Shown in pieces: positions 40,906-59,269 of a stretch of DNA of 64,000 nucleotides (position 1 is the first letter of the stretch; each line of letters opens with the position of its first letter). This DNA is from Piscicola geometra (taxonomy: Eukaryota; Annelida; Clitellata; Hirudinida; Piscicolidae): contig OX030957.1 of assembly GCA_943735955.1 (NCBI GenBank), forward strand, positions 1,966,001-2,030,000. Direction: 5' to 3'. The notes under the pieces are model-generated. The model saw only the letters and a list, made by a program, of their open reading frames with translations. It did not search any database and was not told the DNA's origin. A program made the translations under genes and the position numbers.

Positions 40906-40939
40906 GTATTAATATAAATAATGATAATCACGAGCATTA

Positions 40940-41085
40940 TTATAGTGGCTTATAACTCAAATGAGCTTCTAGGCCACTTAGGCTGCATATTTTCATTTGC
41001 GCCTTTGGGTTACTAGGGCATTGGCTGCACTCGAGCCTAGGACCTTTCATTATTGTTACTATTATCCGTTCACCAATTAAAAGAG
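40940..41085 (-). mobile_element. Possible tRNA-derived SINE with a simple-repeat tail
   Basis: On the minus strand a tRNA-like D-arm/A box (TTGGTGAACGGATAATAG, about 41060-41078) is followed 30-40 bp later by a B-box-like CCTAGGCTCGAGTGCAGCC (41023-41041), then a non-tRNA body to about 40940 and an (ATT)/(ACT)n tail (40747-40915). This order (A box, B box, body, simple-repeat tail) is that of a SINE. The boxes are imperfect and no second copy is in the window. Confidence 0.35.
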
Positions 41086-42221
41086 TCTGATGACAAGTAG
41101 AAGTGGCAGAAATGAAAACATTAAAAAAACCAACAGAAATAACCTTCGATGTAGAGAAAAAACATATTTAAAATTTAAAAAACTGAAACCTTCCAAATCC
41201 TCAAAACACAGAAAACATGATTCACGATGAACTCTCAACAGAGGCTTTCAACTACGTGGGCGTTCTCATTGGCGAAACAAAGCACCTGGGACGAGAATTG
41301 GGTGGTTGACAGAAGGTGATGGAGGCAACAAGGAGTGAGATGCTTAGAGGTAAGCATGTGTAAGAAAGGGAGGAAAGGAGATATTATAAGTATATGAGAT
41401 ATCTGATAACAATTATTTAATATATATATATATTTGATATAGTTTTTTTTATATCAACCCTGTCATCTTGTTAAACTAGATTTTCTGGCACATAGAAAAA
41501 CAAAGATTTGGTGATTAGCAAATTCCGCACAAGAAACCAAATACATGCAATACCTTGAACTCTTAAATACGCAAAACAATCATATCATATTTATGTTAAA
41601 CATAAAATATTTAAAAAATTTGAAACTATATTTACCTTTAAATAAAATGCTATATAAAAATCATTTAACAAATATTTCCTATTTCACGATGGACAAATTT
41701 GCGGCATAGCGACTAAACAATTTTTGTAAACAGACTCAAGCTGAAGTATTCGTAAAATCCAAGTGTTGAATTTCAAACGTCCACAACAATAGATTACCTA
41801 CTAGTTACAATTACAATTACCTTGTAGTTACATTTACAATTACCTAGGTTACAACATCAGTGTAATGATCATCAAAAAAGCTTACAACACCATGCCGCGT
41901 AAAGATCGAGTAGCGTACGAGTAACGCTTTAAAACGTGGATTCCTGAATATTTCATCAAATGGGTTCTCTTGATGATTGCACAAGTCCTCTGATGCTTGA
42001 ATTATTGATCAATACGATCAGTATCATTATCAACACCACAATCACGATTACCCCCCCCCCCCCACTACCATCTCCAACACCACCCCCACCATAACATTCC
42101 CCCCATCCTTCACCATAACACCCTCCTTCCACCACCATTATCATAACCCCCCACAACCTCCTCTATCATCATAACCCCCCCCCCCCTTACCCCAGCACCA
42201 TCCTCCCCCTCACCACCATCA
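41086..42221. other. Intergenic DNA downstream of the sorting nexin gene
   Basis: AT-rich to about 41.95 kb, then C-rich on the plus strand with runs of 12 and 14 C (42050-42061 and 42174-42187). It includes the 3' UTR of the minus-strand sorting nexin. No gene seen. Confidence 0.5.
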
Positions 42222-43603
42222 TCACGTGACCCCCTCGTATAGTGTCAGCGCCTGCGACAGACTGGAGGCTATATGTTTGTAGAACTTCACCTGCTCGCCA
42301 AGAAAGTCCTTCATGTGGGCCCTCAGGTCCAGCACGCGATTCGTCTGCACGCGTCAGATCACGTGGTGGAATGATGATGATGATGATGATGTAAATGATT
42401 ATGTAAATGATGATGATGATGATAATAATAATAATCATTTAAAAATAATATTATGATAATCATCATCATCATCTGAATAATAATAAGATAATCAATAAAA
42501 CCAATTATATTCCAAAGATCAACAACAACGATAACAACAACCACAGCAACTATAAAATTACCAAAGCACCTACCTGGAAGTGTTGTATTTCCGCCATGAC
42601 GGAGTACGTGATGACGTCGACACGCGCCTGCACCTTCGCCACTTCCTGCCTGCTCAGCTGGCCCGCCGTTTCTTGAATCTTATTGGTCGACGACTGAAAA
42701 CAGGGATGGGCGATGAGTTTATTCAACTTGAAAACAGTTGTAATAAATTTTATTTAATTTTTATTTAGAAGTTTATTCCCAATAGAATAATTTAATTTGA
42801 AAAAGCTTAAATCAATTTTTTTTATTTAATTAATAATTTTATTCTGAATAGATTAGTTGAAACAAGTTTATGTTTATGTAGTAAAATGAAGTTCAGGAAG
42901 ATTACTGAATAGACGAACCCTCTGGACGAGCAGCAGATCAGGGAAGAGGGCAAGGAGGCTCTGGTAGGCGATCATCTTCTCGTGCAGCGGAAGCAAGTCT
43001 TTGCTGCACTGCACAGGTGGTCATTATGATGATTGTATCATCATCATCATCCTTAGCGTCATCATGATCACCACCACCAAACCATCATTACCATCATCAT
43101 CACCATCATCATCATCATCACCATCATCATCATCACCATCATCATCACCATAATCACCATCATCATCATCATCATCATCAAAGTAATAGCATCGTATGAT
43201 ACAGACCTGAACGCCGAAGAGAAGGGAGACCTCTTTGAAGGTCTTGCCTGTGTACGAGACCGCTGCAGAGAGAGCCTTCGAGCCTGGACAGATTAATTAA
43301 TTTATTTTATTAATTAATTAATTTATTTATTTTATTGACTAATTATTAGAAATTGATTTTGTATTTTCCGTTGAGGGTGAATAGGGCGTTGAGATTTGAT
43401 ATGTGCGTATATCTGACGATATTACAAAAATAAAGATAAATAAAAATATATACATAACAAATAATAATATAATAAACTTGATTGATTGATTGACTGATTG
43501 ATTTGGTGAAGGAGATGCCTTGGTGGTAGTTGTTGAGTTCGAATGACTTGGAAAGGTTGTCCAGGGAGGTGCCCAAGGAGTGGAGGTCCTTGCGCTGTTC
43601 TGT

Positions 43604-43684
<81 letters not shown>

Positions 43685-43744
43685 GTAGTCGTAGTAGTAG
43701 TAGTAGTAGTAGTAGTAGTAAAAGTAGTAGTAATAGGAGTAGTC

Positions 43745-43808
<64 letters not shown>

Positions 43809-46499
43809 AAGAAGTAGAAGTAGTAGTAGTAGCAGACACTAACTGAATCGTTGTTTGTTGGCGGTCTTCTGGCAGACGCTGCACAGGTGCCTGACTGAAT
43901 CCTCCATACAACGCACGTACCTGCCGAACTTGTCCAACTGGATCTCTCTGTGGTGGTGGTGGTAAATGTCGATGCATTTGTTATAAGCGATGAGTTGATT
44001 TGATTGATCTTAGTGAGTTGATTTGAGTAAACTTGTTGATTTGATTGGATCTGTTGATATTAGTGAACTTATTGAATTGATTGGATCTGTTGATATGACT
44101 GAACTTATTGATTTGATTGGATCTGTTGATATTAGTGAACTTATTGAATTGATTGGATCTGTTGATATGACTGAACTTATTGAATTGATTGGATCTGTTG
44201 ATATGACTGAACTTATTGATTTGATTGGATCTGTTGATATGACTGAACTTATTGATTTGATTGGATCTGTTGATATGACTGAACTTATTGAATTGATTGG
44301 ATCTGTTGATATGACTGAACTTATTGATTTGATTGGATCTGTTGATATGACTGAACTTATTGATTTGATTGGATCTGTTGATATGACTGAACTTATTGAT
44401 TTGATTGGATCTGTTGATATGACTGAACTTATTGATTTGATTGGATCTGTTGATATGACTGAACTTATTGAATTGATTGGATCTGTTGATATGACTGAAC
44501 TTATTGAATTGATTGGATCTGTTGATATGACTGAACTTATTGATTTGATTGGATCTGTTGATATGACTGAACTTATTGATTTGATTGGATCTGTTGATAT
44601 GAGTGAACTTATTGAATTGATTGGATCTGTTGATATGACTGAACTTATTGATTTGATTGGATCTGTTGATATGACTGAACTAATTGATTTGATTGGATCT
44701 GTTGATATGACTGAACTTATTGATTTGATTGGATCTGTTGATATGACTGAACTTATTGATTTGATTGGATCTGTTGATATGACTGAACTAATTGATTTGA
44801 TTCCTCAAGGGAGGCACCAACACGTCGATGGAGTCGAGCTGCACTCCGGGAGGGTCGATGGTGTAGAAGAGGAAGGCGCCCTTGTACTTGTCCCTCTCCA
44901 CCCGCCTCTTGCCCGCCTTCCACTCCTTGTGTTTGTATGTGTGTGGAGTGTGTGTTTTGTGTGTGTGTTTGTATGTGTGTGTGTGTGGGTTTTGTGTACA
45001 TGTTGTACGGATATGTGATTGATTAATGAATGGGTGAGCAGATGAATCAATTTTTTTACACCACGACACCACCACAACAACAACAACAACCCCTAAAATA
45101 ACTCCCACAACAACACAACAATAACCACAACATCAAGAAGCAAGACAACACCACAACAGCGACCACAACAGCGACCACCACAACAGCTACCTCGGGCAGG
45201 GAAGCAGTGACGAAGTGCTTGAAGGCCTCGGAGGAGGAGAGGACAGGGTGCAGGCATATGCGGCGCATCCACGCGTTCAGGAGACGCTGTCGCTCCTTTA
45301 TGAAGTCGTCTTCGAAGCGACCTGACGAGAAGGTGGTCATTGATGCTCAAAAATGCAATATAGAAACGGGAATAAATCAATTTGTGAGGAATAAACTGGT
45401 GGGAAAAACAATTATTATAATATTATTATTATTAAAGAAAAATCATCATCATCAGCATCATCCTCCTCCTCCTCAGCATCCTTTTCATAATCATCTTCAT
45501 CATCATCATCATCCTCTTCCTCTTCCTCCTCCTCCTCCTCCTCATCATCATCATCATCAAGAAAGCAATAGAGGGAAAGAGGCACCACCTGCCAACTGCT
45601 TGTCGGGCAGGCACGGCACCAGGATGGTGGAGAACTTGTGCGTGAGTCGGTGGTACAGCCAGTCGAACTGCTTGTAGCGTCTGTGCACTTGTTTGTGCAC
45701 TTGTTTGTGCACTTTGTCCTGAAGGGAGGATGGGAAGGAGCGCGTGCATGTATGTGTGATTGTGGCAGGCGGTAATGGATGTTTAGAGATGAAGGAGAAG
45801 GAATGAGATGATTAGGCTACTCCCTGATATTTATAAAATAATATAATAATAATAATATATTAATATTATTATTATTATTATTATTACATGAAATCATAAA
45901 AATTTCATACACAAAAAAAACACTAAAAAACAAAATAAAATAACCTGGATGGAAGACGACGACGACGACGACGACGAAGATGGCGGCAATGGCGAGATGC
46001 AGTAGTTGACGAAGCTCTTGACGCCCTTGAACTTGCTCTCCTTGCGAGGACTGTGCACCCGGTACACGAGGGAGGGGGTCTTGAACGACCACACCAGTCC
46101 CTCGAATGAGTCCTGTGGTTTTCGTGGCAGTGGTGGCGGTCGTTTGAGCTGGTTCAGTTGAGGCTTTATGGCGCTTTTATTATTCTCTTGAACATAATTA
46201 TTTTTCTTGAATATTTTAATCACTATTTTTACTTTTTTTTCTCTCAAATAAACTGTGAGCTTTATGTATTACTTGTTAAAATATTATTTAAAATAGTTTA
46301 GCACATCTGGAATATTTATAAATTAAATAACTAATAGAAAAACATTATGAGCTACATAAATAGGGATGTGAGGTGTGTCTTCAGGCAGTGGGGGAGGGTC
46401 CATGTCAAAGAGGTACTTGTCAGTGTTGCCAGTCGTTATGCCTACTAGTCTGTGTGTGTGTTTTTATGAGTGTGTGTGTGTATGTGTGTGTGTGTGTTT

Positions 46500-46560
<61 letters not shown>

Positions 46561-47647
46561 TGTGTGTGTTTGGGTGGGAGTGTGTGTGCGTTTTTGTATG
46601 GGTGTGAATTTAACATTGTTTGATGATAATCTCAGCCTTCAAACAACCTACTTGGCATTAAATTTAGCATATTTATTTTATAAACAAACGAAACACAAAG
46701 AGACTTAGTGAGGTTTTTCTGTTGGTCATCTTCGTCGTCCTCCTCATCATCGAAGTCTCCCATGTAATATCCTGACGATTCATCTGCCTCCTTATTCGCC
46801 TCTCCTCTTCCTCTCTGTGCCTTTGTGAGTGAGGCATTATGAGTTTAAATGATATACACACTGATATATATATCTAGAGATTTATATAGTATCTTGTGCA
46901 CAAATATACATATATACAAACTAATCAATCACCTGACTCTCCTCTTCCTCTTCCTCTTCCCACTCATCAGTGTCACTAAGTTGCATGCTCTTGACCTCCT
47001 TGACGAGATCCTTCTTCTGTTTAATGGTGGATGACTGCAGAGGCGATGAAGATGAGGAGGAAGAAGAGATGTAGTTCTGAGTGAGGAAGAGGCGCGCTGG
47101 TTTGGCTGGAGGTCTCGGAGGCAGAGTGAAAGAGGACTTGGAGGAGGAGGAGGAGGAAGATGACGACTGGTGAGGGAGTGGAGGTTTGGGCAAGGAGCGG
47201 TAGCCTGAGTCAGCTGTGACATTGGAAGGGGCAGCAGACAACGTGGGTGTGGTACTTCCTTGCAAACTCTGTTATTCAGTAACTCATTTCAATAAAAAAA
47301 TTAAATCGAAAAAAATTTTTTATTTACGAACTTTGAAATAGCTATTTGGAATAAGCCCAATTTCCGATTTTGCGTTTTTTGCCTGCCACCAACCATTTCC
47401 AATGTCCTAGATGGTGGAATGCATAATGACACTATGTTTTTTTCTGGTTTAATTTAATTTTATTTTTGCAATTAATTCTAAATACTTACTGAAGCAAGCA
47501 CAGTTACAACTTCATTGGCTCTGAATGACAGTTTTCCTTCGACATCTGACGTTAAATCATATATTGCAACCGCCTGAAAAAACTATAATATAGGTAGAAT
47601 TTTATATTAGATGAAAATAATTAATATATTACTTTCGATTCAGACAT
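42222..47647 (-). CDS. SH3-PX-BAR sorting nexin, SNX9/SNX18/SNX33 family, 16 exons
   Basis: Model: complement(42222..42344, 42574..42693, 42919..43008, 43207..43283, 43495..43599, 43844..43947, 44822..44925, 45191..45321, 45589..45718, 45945..46112, 46356..46449, 46705..46814, 46933..47268, 47332..47406, 47490..47573, 47633..47647), 621 aa, all phases consistent. SH3 (6-58): AVAIYDL ... GNGWWQAK ... GLIPNSYF. A low-complexity linker (Ser runs, Pro-rich, acidic DDEEDDEDD) spans 59-238. PX (239-380): PRKESKFKGVKSFV, then VHRRYKQFDWLYHRL, LPDKQLAGRFEDDFI and HPVLSSSEAFKHF, nearly as in SNX18. BAR (382-621) runs from EWKAGKRRVERD to MAEIQHFQ and FLGEQVKFYKHIA. Known role: binds phosphoinositides and dynamin, bends membrane in endocytosis. 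Oddities: a Ser10 run and a duplicated KQVH motif inside the PX domain; several introns are filled with repeats. Exon 1 encodes only five residues (MSESK). Which vertebrate paralogue it matches cannot be decided. Confidence 0.93.
43035..43190. repeat. (ATC)n in sorting nexin intron 13
   Basis: Imperfect ATC/ACC triplet array filling most of the short intron. Confidence 0.9.
43603..43835. repeat. (AGT)n filling sorting nexin intron 11
   Basis: About 230 bp of AGT triplets occupy almost the entire intron between exons 11 and 12. On the sense strand the array (ACT)n continues into the acceptor CTACACAG. Confidence 0.95.
44010..44805. repeat. 36-bp minisatellite, ~22 copies (sorting nexin intron 10)
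   Basis: Tandem units of gatttgattggatctgttg plus atatgactgaacttatt, with few variants (gaatt for gattt, ttagtg for tgactg). Since 36 is a multiple of three and the unit lacks a stop in one frame, it opens a 331-codon plus ORF (44023-45018) of twelve-residue repeats GSVDMTELIDLI. That ORF is antisense to, and inside, a well-supported intron, so I do not call it a gene. Confidence 0.96.
45440..45560. repeat. (CAT/CTC)n triplets in sorting nexin intron 8
   Basis: Mixed ATC, CTC and TCC triplet arrays. Confidence 0.85.
46452..46590. repeat. (GT)n at the acceptor of sorting nexin exon 6
   Basis: GT-rich on plus; on the sense (minus) strand this is a (CA)n that ends in the acceptor ACACACAG. Confidence 0.93.
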
Positions 47648-49422
47648 TAATCCGTCAGTTTTAAGTTCTATACATGGGGGAAGTCGTACACATTGATCAG
47701 TTTGGATTTCCAAGGTGGGAAAAATAATTATACATATTTATTTAATAAATCAAGTTTAAACAATTATTCAATTCAATATGAAAACCACGATAATACAAAA
47801 TTTTATTAAAATATTATATAAAGGTTGAGATTAAAAGAAATTAATTGATTTCAAATGATGAGGTTCAGTTGTCTGCAGGACACCCCATGATCGCCGCCCA
47901 TGGCAACAACCACAGTTTTTCATTTAAGATACTTTAAAAACTTAAAGTGTTTGGAAGAATAAGTTGTTATTGTGTAATCTATGAGGAAGTCAACAACCAC
48001 ACAGGGAAAGAAAACTCCACTTTATCCAAGCTGGTAATTTGAATTATTTTAGTCTTTCACCATACGACATTTTTCTCAGCTAAGGTAAATTTTTTCACGT
48101 CTTTTTTGAACATTTTCAGTACATTTTATGTTCTTTTTTCAGTGATAGACTTGCGGATATATGGACCAAATACTAAAGTGTCTAGTTTCATAATAGTTTT
48201 TAAATAAGAATCTAATAATAACTTTTGTTTAACTAGAAGGTTTTTGGATGATTTTGAGAAAAGTTTTTAAAAAGTGGCTAACGAACTAAGTAGGAAAGGT
48301 TGCTGTGCTTGTAAAAAGGAGCTCCAGTCAACAATGCGTGAAAGTGAACTGCCCAAGCCAAAAAATGCACCATATACAAAAAAATTATTCTTTTTAGCGA
48401 GCATGCATTGGTTAGCTCTCACTGATTGAAATTATTTTGAGCGAACTAGAACGAGCATGCATTGATTAGCTCGAGCTAGTGGAACTTTAAAGTAAGTTTG
48501 GTGAAATATATCATTTATTGGGAGGTTATATTGATAAAAGTTAATAGATTACGCTTTCACATCTAAGAATTTTTGTGGAGAAAATAAAGCCAGGTGGATA
48601 GAAGATCTATTCGAACCATTGAACAGTGTTCTAATGAGCAGGATTAGAGAAAAAATACCTGGCGTTATGTCATTGAAAAGATGTTATGATGTGGAAGCCA
48701 AAAAGATAACAGAAAAACTAAGTGAAGACCGATTCTCTGACCCTTCACATATTCGTTTCGTTTGATATAATAACACCTTTTGCCAAGATTCTTAGGCTAT
48801 CTTTACACTTTTAAATAGAACTCATATATTTCAAAAGCTCTCATTATAAATTGCGTTAATAAAGTTGTTTTAAAGCAGCTGCTAAAATGTATAAAAGTCC
48901 TAGAAACAATCGGATGATATTTATTTTTCTATTGAAGTACATTAAACCTAGATAATTATGCAACATCTTTTGTAACATCTTACATAACTCAATGCCATAA
49001 TGAGCACGTGCTTCCAATCAAAATCGATATTCTTAATGACATAGTAGATGTCCTTATGGGTTTTCAGGATTTATCTAATTTTAAAGATTTTATTCTGTCT
49101 CAGAAGTTTAAAGTTATCATTTAAATTTCACTTTTTTTATTTCACATACCTGCAAACTAAAAATTAAGTATACTAATCGAAAGACTTAAAAGTGAATCAA
49201 AGCTCAGTAGCAAATGTTTCGATAAAATTTGGTTTTTAAGATAACTTGTACTTTAGAATCTCTTGCAAGTTTCTATAACATTAGTAAAAATGAAAATCTT
49301 TGAATAAAACTTTTATTATAAAAGTAACTTGATTTCAGAAATATAATCGACAGATTATCAAAATAAAGTAATAAAATAACTAAAATTTAGTTATTAAATC
49401 CTTAAAAATCGTATTAATAAGT
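47648..49422. promoter_or_regulatory. Head-to-head region between the sorting nexin (minus) and MBOAT (plus)
   Basis: 1.8 kb between divergent start codons. It must include both promoters. An unidentified plus-strand open frame of about 55 codons (48600-48765, EDLFEPLNSVLMSRIREKIP onward to a TGA) is present but has no recognisable domain or splice sites. At 48357-48480 two diverged copies of gagcatgcattg-ttagctc occur. Confidence 0.45.
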
Positions 49423-55712
<6,290 letters not shown>

Positions 55713-56454
55713 TTGAAGGAGAATTTGAAAGAGTCATGATCATTTCAGAGTCAAGTCTGTTTTGAAAATCACCACATTTTGAAGTTTTTTTAAAATAATT
55801 TATTGAACTCATTTCAAATTAAAGTTATTTTAGAGGAGTTTCCATTCAGCTGATTCGTAGAAACTTCTCAACAATTGGCTTATTTGATCACTGATAGCTT
55901 AGCGAACTGCACGAATGGCTTTCCTTCAGTATAAAGTAATACTTTAAGTATGTACAATGCATCGGCCATCTTACCCTCCAAGCGCCTTCCACTCTCCCAA
56001 GATGATGTTACACACGATAGCACTTAATTTATTGAGTTATTAGACTTTGACGTGTGATCGGATCGCATGCGCTGACAATTCGTTGTTTCTATGAGCCAGC
56101 TTCTATCTCGCTTTCGCAATACGATACTCCACTGTTTTAAGATCTGCTCACACCACGGCAACTTCATTTCAGACGAATTTCACTGCTGAAACTAAACACC
56201 CCTGCCACAATCCCCATCTAGCACCACTGCCACCATTGCTACATCGTCACTACCACCCTACCATTGACGATTATACTTTTTAACTTTTTGGTTTTTTTTT
56301 AAACATCTAATTAAAATAATTTTAACGCCGCGAACTATTGCTATTTTTACCAGCAGGGTGACATGTCGTCTCTGTGCCAGTAATCATTGTTGCTTTTCTC
56401 TTCTTAATAATGAGCTATTTTCTTTATTTTAAAACATATGTAATCGGTTTATTA
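55713..56454. other. MBOAT 3' flank
   Basis: Likely 3' UTR followed by intergenic DNA. No canonical AATAAA is obvious within the first 500 bp; nothing else is recognised. Confidence 0.45.
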
Positions 56455-56695
56455 AACAAGATTTTGTGGAAAAAGAAAAATATTTCTCAAATATTTTATT
56501 TTAAAAATTTCATCGTTTATAACTAAAAGATTTTGTGGAAAAAGAAAAATATTTTTCAAATATTTTATTTTAAATATTTCATCGTTTATAACTAAAAGAT
56601 TTTGTGGAAAAAGAAAAATATTTTTCAAATATTTTATTTTAAATATTTCATCGTTTATAAACTAAAAGATTTTATCGAAAAGAAAAATATTTTTT
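56455..56695. repeat. ~75-bp tandem repeat, ~3 copies
   Basis: Three near-identical units containing aagattttgtggaaaaagaa followed by aaatattt-tcaaatattttattttaaa-atttcatcg, plus a partial fourth. Each unit contains an inverted pair AAATATTT/AAATATTT. Confidence 0.93.
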
Positions 56696-57018
56696 GGGCT
56701 TTTATAAAATTAGTTTGTTATTGTCGTCTCGAAAACTGTAAAGTGTTAGAACTAATGAGTTTTATTATTTTTAATATTAATATAATTTATATATTCTTAA
56801 GAAAGTGTAAATCTAAAAATATTGAAGGCATTAATTTAAATCATAACTATATATCTTTCGTTTTTGCTAATAGGGTTTAGAACGACAAACTATGTAGGAC
56901 CAGTTGTAGTAAGTGTGAGATTTATTCAGTAAGGTGATTCTTCATATACTACTAGAGACAAAAGTCACCACTAGCCAAGCGAGCCAAGAAGTGCCTGTGT
57001 GTGCGTGCGTGCACAACA

Positions 57019-57249
57019 CTACAAACAATCATCAATCAAGTTGATTACAACACTCTCTTCAATTAAATGGTTAAATAAATAATTTCTCAAACCTTTGCGA
57101 AAAGTGAGTCCTGAACTCAAGGTTGTTAAACTAGTTGGTGAAAGATTCCACATATAAGATACTTGATAGAAACGTGAAGAAAGGCTTGAGGGTTGAGTTC
57201 CGAGAGCTGGAAGACGAGAAAATAAATTTATAAAACGCAGTAAATTCAC
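57019..57249 (-). pseudogene. Retrotransposon ORF2 C-terminal relic
   Basis: The minus-strand frame contains SSRFYQVSYMWNLSPTSL, then TTLSSGLTFRKGLRNYLFNH. This matches the widespread tail of non-LTR retrotransposon ORF2 proteins ('...R...WN.LP..L..ls...FK..L...L'). It is only 76 codons, has no RT core and no flanking repeats, so it is a truncated, presumably dead piece. Confidence 0.5.
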
Positions 57250-58190
57250 AAATAATAATTTTTATTTAAAGAAGAAAAAAATTATTGAAAACTATCTATT
57301 CCATATTTTTTTGAGAATTTTACAGCGGCTGAAAAAGATCATGGACTTTTTGTTATTAATCTATAATAAGAATTCCACGCCAGGATGGTGCATGCGATGT
57401 CGCATCGAGCTGCATCCAACAGTTGTCCTGATGCTGCCATGCCAGTTATCTTCTCCTTCATCGAGGAAATGGCTTTATTGCCCCTTTGAAGTTCGCTCAC
57501 TTATACAACAGTACAGCTCATGAGGGAGCAGGAAAATGATGATGAAGGCGATGGGTGGAGGAGGGAGGGGTGGAAGAGATGGGTGGGAGAGGGAAGGGTG
57601 GAAGAGATAGGTGGAGTGGAAAGATGGGTGGGAGAGGGAAGGGTGGAAGAGATAGGTGGAGTGGAAAGATGGGTAGGAGAAAGAGGATAGTTGGATGGGA
57701 GAGGAAGAAGGAGAGTGGTGAAAATGGAAAATGTTGAAGAGTTGTTGTTGAAGATAATGGAAAAAAAGTTTAATGAAAAATTAGTTAATGCATGACTTAT
57801 GGAAATGGGTCAAAAGTAGATGGGAGGTGGGAAAGTTTGTGGTGCTGTTTGAGATGGAGGCGTAATAAAAGAATGGGTAATCATCGTTAAGACCTGTTTC
57901 AAGCCTGAAATTTCTATACTTCTTTTTACAATTTACATTCATCACACAAAATAGAAGTCTTTAAATTAGTCAAAAATAAAAAAAGTTTCTGAGACTTATG
58001 AAACATTTTCTACATTTTGAAATTCGGCGGTGTTATTTTAAGTATTTTAAGCCATTTATTTGTTCCTTTTTTTATTATATTTATTTACATCTCTTATCTC
58101 GCCATTACTCCTCGACCGAATCTTTGGTCACCTCCCAGAACGGCCATTTGTTCTACTTCTAATCACTGGAACTCTAATCCGCTTCTACAT
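57250..58190. other. Intergenic DNA with G-rich minisatellite
   Basis: The part at 57545-57700 has about 2.5 copies of a 45-bp G/A-rich unit (gggtgggagagggaagggtg ...). A relatively GC-rich patch at 57376-57525 has frames such as VHAMSHRAASNSCPDAAMPV but no identifiable domain. No gene supported. Confidence 0.4.
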
Positions 58191-58191
58191 A

Positions 58192-58330
58192 CAAGCACAC
58201 GCACACAATCACACATACACACGCACACACATACATAAAAGTACACGCACACAAACACACACACGAACACAAACTCCCACAAACACACATATACACGCAC
58301 AAAAAACACAAACACACATTTAAACACAAA
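58192..58330. repeat. Imperfect (CA)n tract
   Basis: CACACG/CACAAA variants over about 140 bp. Confidence 0.88.
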
Positions 58331-58454
58331 CAACACAGAAAAACAATTTTATTCAATTTTAATGAGAATGAAAGAATCATACAACAAAACAAGTTTCAAA
58401 GAGCTGAAGATCTTAATCATGACTATATAGTTGTAAGAAAATGAATGTATCGAC

Positions 58455-58590
58455 TTCATCATTACCATCATCAGCATCACCCTCATTACACCATCACCAT
58501 CATCATCATCACCCCATTAGACCATCATCATCATCACCCCATTAGACCATCATCATCATCATCACCCCATTAAACCATCATCATCATCAA
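58455..58590. repeat. (ATC)n with a ~33-bp higher-order unit
   Basis: ATC triplets broken by repeated CACCCCATTAGACC, forming about three higher-order copies. Confidence 0.88.
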
Positions 58591-58694
58591 TAGGAGCATT
58601 AACCCGAAACGTCGGTATGCTATCATCCGAAATGAGGAATTACTTGGAGACTCCGTAACGACACCGTAGTACGTGATTAGATGCATGTGCCGAT

Positions 58695-58702
58695 GTGTGT
58701 GT

Positions 58703-58740
<38 letters not shown>

Positions 58741-58774
58741 TTGTGGGTGTGTGTGTGTGGGTGTGTGGGTTTGT

Positions 58775-58865
<91 letters not shown>

Positions 58866-58931
58866 TGTGTGTATGTGTGTGTGTGTATGTGTGTGTGTAT
58901 GTGTGTGGGTGGGTGTTTGTGTGTGTGTGTA
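58695..58931. repeat. (GT)n microsatellite
   Basis: GT run with GGGT and TATG interruptions over about 235 bp. Confidence 0.94.
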
Positions 58932-59269
58932 GTAATATGTTTTTAGCTTAAAAAGATATAATATTACAAATCATGAGTAAAAAAATATATAAATTTCTTC
59001 TCATCTAACTTAATCAGTCTAACAATGTCCATCAAATGTATCTAGAGCTAGATGTCATGCAGAAACCTGGAAAAGATTTCGAAAGCCAAAAAAAAAGACA
59101 AATACGATGATTCTACAGAAGCGAAGACTGAAAATGCACACTTCTAATATAGCGGTAGAACAAGATGACGAAAGTTGCAAACAATAGAATCTGCCTGAAG
59201 CAGCAGCACCAGAGGCTGAAACACCGCAAGGACCATTCTAGCACTGCACAGCCTTTCCACACTGCCCCC
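58932..59269. other. 3' flank of the odd-skipped gene
   Basis: Downstream (minus strand) of the stop at 59270-59272. Probably 3' UTR; no distinct element recognised. Confidence 0.5.

Noticed and set aside
44023..45018. 331-codon plus ORF of twelve-residue repeats
   Set aside because: Lies antisense in a well-supported intron and partly over exon 7 of the sorting nexin; explained by the 36-bp repeat period.
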